Part shown: one piece after another, positions 21,147-33,900 of the stretch
Layout: the number at the start of each line of letters is the position of its first letter
Position numbering within the stretch: the first letter of the stretch is position 1
Assembly (NCBI GenBank): GCA_030549335.1
Contig: CM060194.1
Coordinates: 68,174,077 to 68,238,076 of the forward strand
Origin: Pontederia crassipes
Lineage: Eukaryota; Streptophyta; Magnoliopsida; Commelinales; Pontederiaceae
Length of the DNA: 64,000 nucleotides
Direction of reading: 5' to 3'
Program-made: the position numbers and the translations under genes
The notes under the pieces: generated by a model
The model's database searches: none
Seen by the model: the letters and a program-made list of their open reading frames with translations, nothing else
What the model was told of the DNA's origin: nothing

Positions 21147-23668
21147 TAGGAGTTCAACAGCACATGCATTATACATATATTTAACTAATCAATGAAGGAA
21201 TCTGTTCGATAATTGTTAATAATTCTTTGAATCTTCCTCCAACTAGAATTCATCTTATTTTTAAGACAAAGTAAAAAGAGTATCATCCTCGTATTATTTT
21301 ATATATAAATTAGTCGGTTCGTAATTCATATATATAAATTCTCTAAGGATTCAAATAGAAAATAATAATTTTTCTCTGTTTTTATCTAATAAAGTTTTGC
21401 GTCGTCTCAAATTCTTGATGCATTCATCGGTGCATAATTTTTCTCATAAAAAAAATCTTAACAATAATCATACCACTAATCTAATAAAATTCCTTTTTAA
21501 AATCTTCGGGTATCGCATGTTGGATCGATCCCATTGGAACAGATGGCTTAATTAACTATTCAACTAGACGTTTTAATCAATTAAAGTGAAGCCAACTCAT
21601 GCCCTTGTATCGCATCTCGTTTATAACTTTGTTTAGTTCATAATTATGATACTTGGATCAGTTTTTATTTAGAAAAGTAGGATGCGTTATACTTTATCTA
21701 TGATACTTGGGATCTTGGAATCTTGCTCGCACGTAGGCAACCGGAGCCAAATATATGTAGCCATGTAATGTTCAACTTGCTATCTCGATAATTCCTTCTA
21801 TCTCAATGTTGTCAATTAAATTGGGGAGAGTTGGAGGATGACGTAAGTCTTGTTAATTGCATGTTAGTCTTTGTTAAGTTGGTACACAATTTGTTCTCTG
21901 TTTGGGGAACATTATTGCAACATATTGCACCATATCTCTTTCTCTCTCTCTCTCTCACGTACACACGCACGCACACATCGATATATGTATATATGACGTG
22001 TTAGAGGTTTGAATCTATTCTACGATCAGATAATATCATAGTCAAAGATGCAAACCAATAAATAGCTTGTCACTATTCTTACGTTAAGAATATTCATTAT
22101 GTGAAATATATTTTATGTACAAAGAAGTCAATGATTAATTAATCTACTACTTAATTAGCTAAATGTAGAAGAAAAATACGTGTACGTATGTGTATTATAC
22201 CACAAAGATGGAATTAATCTAAAATTAGACCTTCTTTTTCTTTAATTTGCTGCTGGACTTTGGTTACCTTAATTAACCTACTACGTGATATCAGCACGCA
22301 CATTGATTTGGCAACTTCTCGTACGTGAATCAAGCATGCCATCAAATCAGAAATACATGGATTAGACTAACAAATTTTGAATAACAATGGATAATACATC
22401 ATTCATAAAATTTTAATTCAATTATTAAAAAAACAGGGGACGCGATTTTTTTTTTTTGAAAGAGAGACACTTTCATTTTATCCTATAGATAATAACTGGT
22501 AAGCTTATCTAGTAGTATACTTAATAATAAAATATAAGCAGTTTATTATTAAATTGATTTTTTTCAATTAATGAAAACATTAAGGTGAATAAATGAAGAA
22601 GATATTGAAGAAAATTTGTTATATAGACGATTTTATGTTTTATATGTATATTTATAAATTTAATTTATATGATTAAAGATGAAAATATATGTTATATATA
22701 TTTCTCTCTCTTCATTTTTATCTCTATTTAGGGTTGAAAGAAAAAAAAAAAATGTTGGAGAAAACAAAGAGGAGACTTTCTCCTGCATTCTCCTTCTACT
22801 TAAATTCAACCGAATCCGATAACTCTCTTTTTTCTTTCCATTATTTTTCCTCTTTTCACCTCCAATCACATGAAAAAACAATGACGATTTAATTCTTGTA
22901 TTTTTTTATTAATGAATGAAAAATAATATTTAAAAAATTGAAAAGAATAATATCTAAATTTCTTAAAAATAAAAGGATAAATTATTTTAAGAATACTGAT
23001 GGACTTCTATTGGAACTTAACGGACTAGACAAACTTGAAAGCTTATTAAATGATTCGATAATAACTCATTAAATTAATGGATCTGTCGAACTCACCTGAT
23101 GTTCAAACAAAACCATTTGATCAGGCCTATCAGCAGCTCGTCTGATCCTTTAAAACCACTAAGATTCAGATTTCATATCCCCCGATTTCTCATAATTAGC
23201 AGTCAACTTAGTCTAGAATTCATGTGATGGAAAGAGCATAAAATCAATTTTCATAACATAGCTATCCAAAATTAAAGTGAGATAAAAATTGTTAACTAAG
23301 CCAAGCTCAATTTATCTTAATTATGATACTTTGTAATGCAAATTTGTATGATTAATTATAAGATAAATAAAATAATGTCATAATTAGTGACAAGTGAATT
23401 GGAATATCATAAATGAACTTGAGTATGTAGAACTAGACTTAAGTTGTGTGTGGACTAGCTCGAGTTCGGTCTTGAACCTCTTATAATAATCAAACCTCAC
23501 CCACCTTAGGGACGTTCGCTTGGTGAATCCAATTATCTGATCGTATTGGGTTAAGTTGAGTTGAGTTGGTTCGATCGGATTCGATCATAACTCATTCAAT
23601 GATAGAGAAATGAGATTACATAATCATGTATAAATTTACTATTCTAATTCATAGGAGGGGCTAGGGAG
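21147..23668. other. AT-rich intergenic DNA with short microsatellites
   Basis: No gene recognised. It contains a short CT run followed by alternating CA/GC (about 21938-21978) and A/T-rich palindromic stretches. ORFs near 22660-22890 are low-complexity (K/R- or F/S-rich) and are not supported. Confidence 0.45.
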
Positions 23669-24091
23669 TGATGGAAAAATTCGAGAACAGAAGAGAGGAT
23701 CGCAGAGAGATTATAAGAAAATTAGAGGAGACACACAATTTACTCAGATTCACTCTTGAGATTAGGACTACGTCTTGCAAAGATGTTCCACTATATCATT
23801 TTGATTACAGTCGCCACACAGATTACATATGAAAATAAGTTATAAATAGTCTCTCCCAAACGGGTTCAAAACCCAAACAAAACAGAGAAAAAAACTAATT
23901 CGAACTACACGGGCTGGCTAAATAAAAGTCCAAAACCCATCTAGATTTCGGGGGCGTTGCCCCCCGAACCCACCTTTTGTTCGTACGCCAACAGCACATG
24001 TAATTGAGTAATACTCAAATTTTCCTAAACTCACGTGGACGAATCCGATGTGAAAAAATAAGGAAGCCTAAAGTATTCGTCAACTCCAACA
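23669..24091 (-). mobile_element. Solo LTR, Ty1/copia-like, minus strand (~423 bp)
   Basis: Read on the minus strand it begins TGTTGGAGTTGACGAATAC and ends CGAATTTTTCCATCA, giving TG...CA ends. It contains, in order, a C/G-run hairpin (GGGGGGCAACGCCCCCGA), a TATA-like ACTATTTATAACTT and a pyrimidine-rich end. This layout is common in plant copia LTRs. No internal region or partner LTR is adjacent, hence 'solo'. The flanking 5-mers (GGGAG and GAAAG) are only partly alike, so the target duplication is imperfect or eroded. Confidence 0.6.
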
Positions 24092-24476
24092 GAAAGAGGG
24101 GATGGGGGCAAGGGCCGGACCCTTGTTTCATAGAAGAGGGGAACGACAACCGCATTATCCTTGATCCAAGTTCATTCACAATTGCAACAAGAGACAAACT
24201 CACGCACCTCTAATTCCTTTCTTAATCAATCATGCAATGGCAAATATCTCATCATCATTTTATTCATAATATAATATCTCATAAAACTATGATTTATATA
24301 TTTTTTTCTTTTTTCTGAATACTAATCACTTTAAAAATATTTCAAGGACTTCCTTCTTAAATATATAATTCAATGACTTCCTTCTTAAAAATATTTGCTT
24401 CTTTTCTATTCAAATAAAACCGAACATGCCAACAAGTACATCTACTCGCACTGTAATACTATATATATATGTATAT

Positions 24477-24481
<5 letters not shown>

Positions 24482-24550
<69 letters not shown>
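24482..24550. repeat. (AG)n microsatellite, ~69 bp
   Basis: An uninterrupted AG/GA dinucleotide run, flanked on both sides by short TATATATA stretches. Confidence 0.97.
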
Positions 24551-24553
<3 letters not shown>

Positions 24554-24793
24554 ATTGCTAATGCAATATATATATATATATTCAAAGTATTTTTTGCCAA
24601 CTTCAGAATCGTAGGTTTTCCGCAATCAAACCAGCAACATGGATCTCCTAACAGGATGCCAATATCTGTTAAGTTGAAAGCTGACTCACTCCCGACGTTA
24701 TAGTCTTTCAAAATACTTTATTAAGAGCAATAAAACAAAAAAAACATATATGAGCAGAGATTTCAATTGTCTCTACATTACAATACTTTCATT

Positions 24794-24795
<2 letters not shown>

Positions 24796-24831
<36 letters not shown>
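24796..24831. repeat. (AT)n microsatellite, ~36 bp
   Basis: An uninterrupted AT dinucleotide run. Confidence 0.97.
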
Positions 24832-24834
<3 letters not shown>

Positions 24835-26699
24835 AAGATTTTAGGGTCAACTTATTTTTTTTACAAGAGTGCAAAAATGATATATTGAGTTGTACGGGAA
24901 AAAAAGAAGTGTGCAACAGCTAAGTTTTATATTATTAATAATAATAATCTTAGTCATGGGATTTTGTATATTATATTCTATAAGTGACGTCATTGCACTT
25001 CTGTCTTTCATTGTTTGATTGTGTGCATGCGAGAATATTCAAAAGTATTGATTTAAAGGGGGTAATGCAGATGCTGGAATATTCAAAGATCTGATAAAGT
25101 GATAATGATGTCACAAATATTTGTGGTCTACAATTTAAACCATAAAAGGGAAGAAAATCAGCAAGTTACAATTCGTCAAATATGCTAAAAAAAAGCCCTA
25201 CGCGACATGATTAACTTTAATTAGCTTCAATCAATTATCCAAATCTTGTTTCGTCATTTCATGGCCGTGTTTTTAAAATTTGTCATCCCATTAAAAAGGA
25301 CTCAAACTCTCACTTTTCATAAAATATGTTAAGCAACTTTAAGCATGGTAAACTAAAAGTTTAACGTAAAATATGTCCACCTTGTGACCGTCCATTTCTG
25401 ATTTCTTCCCTTAAGAAAGTTTTTAGATTCGATTTTTTTTGGATAAATTTTTTATTAGAAACACCGAATTAATTAGATTTGATATTTAATAGACCTTTAT
25501 CTTATTATCAGCGTGCATAATTATTAACGTTGCAGAGAGTCGATCTTGCTTGCTACACAGAGAAAATTAGCCACCTAAAAAAAGTCTTTACTTAATCTCA
25601 CATATTTGTATCAAATTAAAAAAAAAGAGTCAATTATATGCCTCTCCCCAATCACGCTCCGGAGTTAGCTTATTATATTCTTAATGAAGACATATGACGT
25701 AGAAACATTTTTACCATGTATGTCTTTACCATTTGTGATCCAGTGATGTAGTTCTCGTAGACAATAAGAACAGTTTTCAGGGAAAAGAAAAGAATAATAA
25801 AGTTTTGGCCAATAGGAAATGGGTGGAGTACAGAAATGAGGCACCAGAGAAAGACAAGACAAAATTGTGTTCTTGGATGGGTCATCTGAATTGGGACTTA
25901 TTTGGCTTTAATTAATTCTCACGAGAGTGACTGTTTTCCAATCAACGCCTTCTCATTTTCATTTCAAGTTTTCAAGCATATCAATTATTATAATTCGAAC
26001 GAAGTAATTTCTCAAAAAGAGGTCTTACCGAGTTTTAAGCTTCTTGCATTATGAATTTGTTAAATGCATTGTACAATTGTAAAGTAATATATTAACTCAT
26101 CCCTTATAATATTATAAGAGAAATAATTAACAAGATATGAGGACCATCAAGCTAAACTTGGTCGAAAAAATTATACATAATTTATGAAGATTAGATTTAA
26201 GGGTTTAATCAATGGCTTATATAAAAAACACTCTTGGACTTATAGTTAATTATTACTTTTTCCTCGTTTCCTTTTTAATTTCTCTGTTAAGGAAAACAAG
26301 TTTTCCTTTTCTTCTTTTCATTTCGACTATATTGATTAATTAGAAACATCAAATTAACAAGCAAGAATCTTTCTTTTTTCTGCATGAGCAAGCAATAATC
26401 GATTGTAAGAATATGTGCACTCATTATGTTGTATTCTTAACGTACGTGTATTTCGTTGTATATAGGAGGACCTTTTGGCTTTTACTCAAAAAAAAAAAAA
26501 ATAGTAGTTCCACTAACCGATCCATCATATAATAATATATATAAAGGAAGCATAATGTACACTTATATATTATATTCGTTATAACATAAAATAAAATGTT
26601 GGTGTTGATCATGAATTCAAACTGCTATTTGTTTAATGTTATTTTAATTTGGTTCTTCCAATTTTAATTCAGGCTCTAGAGAAATTAAGCAATAGTTAT

Positions 26700-27906
26700 T
26701 TATTTATTAATTTATTTTATTTTTGTTTCAGGGTGACTGCCGGCGGTGGAGAACAAGCTGTACAACTTCCAAAAGAGTTGGACCACCACGTGACGGCTTC
26801 TGACGTTTCATCCACGTACGGTACTAAGCCCCCAACTCCCCCCCCCCCCCATCAAACTTTGTCTTGAGGTGCAAGCGAAGGAAACCAGAATCCATCTCCT
26901 AAATTTACTGTCTAAAATCCATCCGTGCAAAAGATTCCCGCAGTAAGAATCTGGACGTGCATATCCCCTTCCGCCTCGGGCATCAAAGTAGAACCCATAG
27001 CCTACAGCTGCTGCCCTAAGGCCGTAGACTCTCAAACGCAATCGTACCCCTGTCGATCCATTTCTGGTTTCTGCTTCTGCAGCTCCGTAAGTGGAATTGA
27101 CATTGATAAATATTAAATAGACAGGGAGTTGTTAGGGAACTCCTCCGTTGGTGGGGCCATCTTTGTCCAGGGAGCAGGTCAGGGCAGTGGATTCTGCATC
27201 ATGGCCTGCAAGTACACGGATGCCACTAGGATGAGGCGGAAAGCAAGATGCAGGAATCAGCAGGAGATCCCTTTTGATGTGTGCCTGAGGTAGTATGGGG
27301 TCAGAAGCTTTCACTGTGTCATTGGGACTTCTCATATTCCTTTTCGTCATTCCACAAAATAGGAGCTACTATTGATGTGGATTTGTGCTGTGGTGCTCTG
27401 ATGCATTCATCTGAGGAGTCGAAACGCTGGAAACCCGCTGTGGAATAATCCTCAGGAGCTTGAGCCTCTTCTTTTGCTTTCCTTTTCTATGGCAAGTTGG
27501 ATTTGTTTGCAGTTGTGTGGGTCCTAATTAATTTTGTTCACTACTTTTTTTTTCCATACCAAAGGAAAAAAAACTGTTCTTGTGGGTCTGTTTATGGTAA
27601 GTTTTTTGTCCTTGTTGTTTCTGTGATGAATCTTTTCTGCTTCCTGATCTTCTGTCTGTAAAGGATGAAATAAAGCAAGTATTTCTTGATTCTTTGATTT
27701 TGTTGCATGTCTGTCTTTGTCGCAGAGTGCGATTCTCCCCTGCGTGTTTTGGTCCTCAAAAATTGCGCAGCACATCTCTGAATCAGATTTTTATCCTTAT
27801 TGATTTCTGTCTGCACGCCTATTTCTGACATGTTCCATATGATCGGTTATGCATGATTGACTTGCAGGATGATGTGTCTGAAGGGTTTCTGAAGATATAC
27901 AGATCG
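26700..27906 (+). promoter_or_regulatory. Promoter/5' UTR region of the NLP gene
   Basis: GC content rises here. A G-box-like CCACGTGA lies near 26786 and CCACGTACG near 26812. An acceptor-like TTGACTTGCAG ends at 27867, followed by an open stretch leading in frame to the ATG at 27907, so a 5' UTR intron is likely. The transcription start is not resolved; 5' exons could lie around 26880-27500. Confidence 0.4.
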
Positions 27907-30900
27907 ATGGAAGAAAGGGCTCCTCCGGTCGGCGGCTTACTGGGGCGAACCGTATCTGATGCTGCTGTGGACTTGGACCTCATAAATCAATTGCTCGCCG
28001 GAGACTGCATTGAACTGTTGCAGCCAGGTACATCTACCACCCACACAAGCCCCTTCGGTTCGTCGGCGTTTTCCCCTGGCGTCGGGTTCAGCGGCGACAC
28101 TTCCACTCAAGTTCCACCAGGCAACAACGGCCAAAGTGATGTGGGCACATCAGTCTTCCATTTAGCTTTACCTTCAGATGGAGCTGAGACGGATAGACTT
28201 GTAGAAAGGCAACCTCTTCAGCTATCCAAGTATTTATTGCAGACGGGCGAGTTGGAGATGAGGAATCCGAGCCCTGAGCCAGGCATGAGCTGGTCCATTC
28301 AGCCAGCTGGTGCCATGACCACAGTACAAGAAAGATTAGCTCATGCCCTCAGGTACATAAAGGATTCGCAGAGGGAGGGGGATGTGCTTGTTCAGATTTG
28401 GGTGCCCAACATGGTAGGAGACAGACAAGTGCTTACTACTTATGGACAGCCTTATTACCTTGATTCCAACTGCCAGAGGCTTGTGGATTACAGGACGATC
28501 TCGATCAGGTACCAGTTTTTGGCTGATGAGAACTCCCATGAGGCAGTAGGATTGCCTGGCAGGGTGTTCCTGTGCAAGTTGCCTGAGTGGTCGCCGGATG
28601 TCCGGTTCTTCAGCAGCCATGAGTATCCCCGCGTGAGCGATGCTCAGAGATTCGGCGTCCGAGGGACGATTGCCCTTCCAGTTTTTGAGAGAGGTAGTCG
28701 AAATTGCTTGGGAGTTCTAGAGGTTGTGATGACCACTCAAAAGGTCAACTACAGTTCTGATCTCGAGAACATTTGCAGTGCACTTCAGGTATGTTTCTTT
28801 GCCATTTGTTTCCTCTTTTGGACTACTGGTACTTGAAATTCTTTTTTGAGGACTGGTACTTGAATTTAACAGTTCAGCAGTCATCTCTTTCCTTGTTTTT
28901 GTTCCTCGAGTATCAATTATGCTTACATCGAAACAGCTTCTCCAGCCTTTGCATTTTCCTGATGCTCTTATTTGTTGTTTTTATGTTTTCATACTTTTTT
29001 CCGGTTAAAGGGGGGCCAAGCACACCAGCTTTTCATGCATTTTCTTTTTTCATACTTGCATGGGGTAAATTACACCAAATGTCCTCTAACTTTCACTTTT
29101 GCCCTCTTTACCTGATATAGGCGGTTTCCCGGTCGTCGAGCTGACGTGGCACACACGTGACGCTGACATGACATTTTTTCTTCTCTACGCGCTGACATGG
29201 CAATATTAAAAAAATAAAAAAAATTAATTAAAAAATAAAAAAATTGCCACGCGTGAGGTGGGGTTCCCACCCCTCCAACCTCGCCGGCATCTCGCGCGAG
29301 ACGCCGGCGAGAAGGCAGCGGCGGGAGAAGGGGGGTCGAGGTCCCCTTCTTCTCGCGCGTCGGCGGGCGAGAGAAGGGGGGCCTCGATCCCCCTCCGCGA
29401 CCTCGCCGGCGACCGGCGAGGTCGCAGAGGGGGGTCGAGGCCCCCCTTCTCCCGCCGCCGGCGCGCGAGAAGAAGGGGGGGCCTCGCCCCCCTCTGCGAC
29501 CTTGCTGGCGACCGGCGAGGTCGCAGAGGGGGGCGAGGCCCCCCCACCTCTCGCCCGTCGGCGCGCGAGAAGAAGGGGGGCCTCGACCCCCCTCTGCGAC
29601 CTCGTCGGTCGCCGGCGAGGTCGTATAGGGGGTCGAGGCCCCCCCTTCTTTCGCCCGCCGACGCGCGAGAAGAAGGGGGGCCTCGAACCCCTTCTCCCGC
29701 CGCCGGCGCACGAGAAGGGGGGCGAGCCCCCCCTCTCGCCCGTCGGCGCGCGAGAAGAAGGGGGGCCTCGACCCCCTCTGCGACCTCGCCGGCTCCCGCC
29801 GCCGCCGGCGAGGTCGCGAAGGGGGGTCGAGCCCCCCTTCTCTCGCCGCTGCCTCCTCGCCGGCATCTCGCGCGAGACGCCGGCGAGGTTGGAGGGGTGG
29901 GAACCCCCACCTCACGCGTGGCAATTTTTTTTATTTTTTAATTAATATTTTTATTTTTATAATATTGCCACGTCAGCACGTAAAGAAAAAATGTCCTGTC
30001 AGCGTCACGTGTGTGCCACGTCAGCTCGACGATCGAGAAACCGCCTATCTCAGGTAAAGAGGGCATCGGGTGAAATGATTTAAAAGATGGAGGACATCTC
30101 TGTTACAAAGTGAAGTTGGAGGGCAAGACTGAGCAAAAGTGAAAGTTGGAGGGCATTTGGTGTAATTTACCCTACTTGCATGTCATCCTTTTCTTTTCAA
30201 TTCTCTTATTCTTTTGCAGAGTTTATTTGCACATCCTTGGCTATATATGTTATTGGTCAGCACTTTAATTTTGTTTTACGTCTATTTAAATTCAAGATGG
30301 ATGTGGATGTTGAGGATGAGGATATGTCTATAGCCGAAATGAGGATGTTGAGATGGATATGTGGTCATACAAGATTAGATAAGATTATGAATGACCATAT
30401 ACAACTCCGCCTATATTTTATAGCCGGTCCCAAGCCCGGATAAAGGAGGAGGGTTGTGTTAGGCCCCGACAGCCAGCATAAAATCCTGTCGAATCTTATG
30501 AACATGGATATGTAGCCGACCCCACCTAGTGGGATAAGGCTTTGTTGTTGTTGTTGTTGTATGAATGACCATATACGTGAACGAGTCGGAGTGGCTCCTG
30601 TTAGTGAGAAAATGGTAGAGAATCGTTTGAGATGGTTTGGTCATGTTCAGAGAAGACCATTAGATGCACCAGTAAGAAGAGTAGATCAAATAATCTGGAG
30701 TCCGATTAAAAGAGGGAGAGGGAGACCAAGGCGGACACTTGGCGAACTAATAGAGCAAGATCTATTGGTGAATAATATATCGAAAGGTTTGGTTACTAAT
30801 AGAGTGGAATGGCGTACTAGTGGGATAAGGCTTTGTTGTTGTTGTTGTTGTCGTCGTCTATTTAAATTAATTGCATGCTTAACTGAAAACTTCCTGCAGT

Positions 30901-33900
30901 ACGATTAAATTTTGAGCATAGAAACTAGAAAACATGGTTCATCAAGGCATATTAAATTCAAAGGAAAATGGGGGTGCAAAGCACCCTATGTAGAGCACCT
31001 GTTCGCCATGCTTATTTTGTGGCAATTTGACTACTACTGCAAATAGCTGCAGAGTGCATTTACTATGTGACTATAAAATTCTCTGCATGAGGTGAAACTC
31101 TGCACCTCCATTTTCCTCTTAAATTTGGTGCATCTTTGTGTGCCACATTCTTGATTATATTTCATAAATTCCTGTTGCAGGCAGTTGATCTTCGGAGTTC
31201 CCAATTCTCAAGCGTACCTTGTGTACTGGTAAGTGGAACTGTGCAAGAGATCCAAAGATCCAAACTCCATTCCAAAAACAGCTATAACTTACTTCTGTTC
31301 TTTGTCAGGCCACTACTTCCTACCAAGCTGCTTTGCCAGAGATACGAGAAGTTTTAAGAGTTGTCTGTGGAACTCATGGATTGCCTTTATCTCAGACATG
31401 GATATCATGCATTCAACAAGGTAAAAGTGGCAGCCGACATTCTGATGAAAATTATGAGGAATGTGTATCAACTGTTGATGCTGCTTGTTACATCCAAGAT
31501 CCTAGTGTCTTGGGTTTTCATAATGCATGTTCTGAGCACCATTTATTTAGAGGTCAAGGAGTTGTTGGGAAAGCATTCATGACAAATCAACCATGCTTCT
31601 CATCGGATGTAACTGCTTTCAGCAAGTCAGAGTATCCTTTATCTCACCATGCTAAACTATTCAACCTAAAGGCTGCAGTGGCTATCAGGCTGCGAAGTAT
31701 TCATACTGGAAAAGCTGATTTTGTCTTGGAGTTCTTTTTACCTGTAACTTGTACAGAGAGCCATGAACAGAAACTGTTGCTTAATTCTTTGTCAATCACT
31801 ATACAACAAGTATGCCGGAGTTTACGGGTGGTGACAGCCAAGGAGCTAGCAGATGAGGTTTCACTAGAAAGTAATGCACTAATCCAAAAGGATACTTCTG
31901 GTAATACTGTCTTTGACACTGGTCAAGGATCGCTTCCTGATGAGCTACTTTCAGTTGGACTTCCTGAAGAAGTCTCTGAGATGATTCCATCTTGGACACC
32001 AAGTATGTTAATTGCACAACAGAAGGAGGCAGATGATGCCCTTCCCTCCCCTATTCCTTTGCAACAAAGTAAGCAAGGGGTTGAGAAGTTCAGTGTCTCA
32101 ACACACGGGGATCCATTGGATGTGGAAATACCTGCTGGAAAAACATTTTCTGAGTTTGGACAGTATTATGGAGTAAATGATATCGATCATAAAAGTTCTT
32201 TTGGCAGTGAACCTAACATGTCAAATGTGGAGAGGCCAACAGAAAAGAAACGTACAAAAGCGGAAAAAGTCGTAAGTCTGCAAGAGCTTCGGAAGTACTT
32301 TGCTGGCAGTCTAAAAGATGCTGCCAAGTCCCTTGGAGGTGTGCATCATTCCTTTCTAATAAATTTACGTTTATCTGCATGGAGTGACTGAGCTACCCTG
32401 TGTTCTATGTGAAATGATGCATATTAATATTCCAAAAACATTTGAAAATATATGCTAGTCAGAAAACAGGCTCTTAGTCAACAGTACATGAGAAAAAAAT
32501 GATAAAGTTGTAATAATCTTCAGTTTTCTTTCTTTCACTAACAAAAAAGGTTTTTCAGATGAAACTAGAAGATTTGTTATGCGGGGCAGGGCATTGCAGA
32601 TTACAGGAACAACTATTTGAACATACATATGTTATGCTTATAAATTGACATATAAACATATACCAAGCTGCTTGTATATAAAAAAATGTGCAAAATGTTG
32701 GCCTCAAATAAGTTTCTATGCATTTTTCAACGCTTTTACCATAAATATTAAACATTCTTATTTTGCTTAAATTAAAAATAGATTTTAAAGTCATTATATA
32801 AATTGGATCTTATTATTAATCTTGTACAGTTGCTTCCTAGGTTGCTAGTTTGATGATGTTGCTATATGCATGATCAAAATGGAACTTGGAAAAATATTTT
32901 TTCTCGCTATGCGTGAGTTGAGTTTCTTTGTCTAACTACGTATCATTTCTTCTGTTATAGTTGATAACGGTGTCTTGATTATCTGTAGAGTACCATTGAA
33001 TTTTAAAATTTTTTTGTATGCTTCGATTTGATATAGCCTTGAAGAGTTTGTAATTTATTGCAGTGGAATAAATATCATGAAGTTATCCTTGCTGCAGATA
33101 TATTATATTATAGTTATATCCTTGTAATGCTCATATTGGAAAAGTTATGGATTTAAGACTACATGCATTTTAAGCCTTCTTCTTTTTCAGTGTGTCCTAC
33201 AACTCTTAAAAGGATCTGCAGACAACATGGGATCGCTCGTTGGCCTTCGAGAAAGATTAAGAAAGTTGGTCACTCTTTGAAGAAGCTACAAGTAGTCATA
33301 GATTCAGTTCATGGACCTGAAGGAGCCTTTCAGTTGAGTTCGTTCTATGAGAACTTTGCAAAGACAACTTGGTCAGATAATAATACTGCAGCTGTTAATA
33401 CTATGCCCACCTCATCGAAGGAAAAGGATCGACCAGGGACCTCAAATTCCAAGCAACAACTTGAAGTTCGATTCAGCTCTCACACTTCCGGATCAAATTC
33501 TCTTTCTTCTTCCTCATGTAGTCAAAGTTCTAACTCAAGTCTGGGCTGTTCCACTGGGCATAAGTTGTCCAGTGATATTGGAATTAAGCAAGAATCACTG
33601 GAGGAAAAACAAAGCAGCATTCTTAAGAAGGTCCATAGCCTGATAAAATTGCGTGTCCCAATGGAGGAAGCACCTAAATCAGTGGTTAGATCACAAAGTC
33701 ACAAGTTTCTGGCTGAACATCATTTAACAGCAAGTAATAGATCCAGTTTCCTTAAAGTTAAAGCTATTTTTGGTGAAGACAAAGTTATATTCAGATTACA
33801 GCCAACTTGGGGCTTCCAAGATTTGATACAAGAGATTAAAAAGAGATTTAGCATACGTGATGCTACCTTAGTGGATCTGAGATACCTGGATGATGACTCA

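Larger units (their letters stand above)
24092..26640. other. AT-rich intergenic DNA upstream of the NLP gene
   Basis: No gene recognised. It includes the two long microsatellites listed separately. ORFs across the repeats are artefacts. Confidence 0.45.

Noticed and set aside
24395-24711. ORFs of Arg-Glu or Leu-Ser repeats
   Set aside because: Translations of the (AG)n microsatellite.
26808-27350. Short minus-strand ORFs upstream of the NLP gene
   Set aside because: No family resemblance; the region is better explained as NLP promoter and leader on the plus strand.
29070-29945. Several 210-280 residue ORFs in both strands over the GC-rich block
   Set aside because: They arise because the repeated hairpin modules lack stop codons in most frames. 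The translations are Arg/Pro/Gly-rich repeats with no domain, and the block is the core of a foldback transposon.
30561-30908. Independent 115-residue gene
   Set aside because: The sequence is the C-terminal part of an RTE retroposon with a (TTG)n tail and target duplication, and reads into the tail as poly-Cys.
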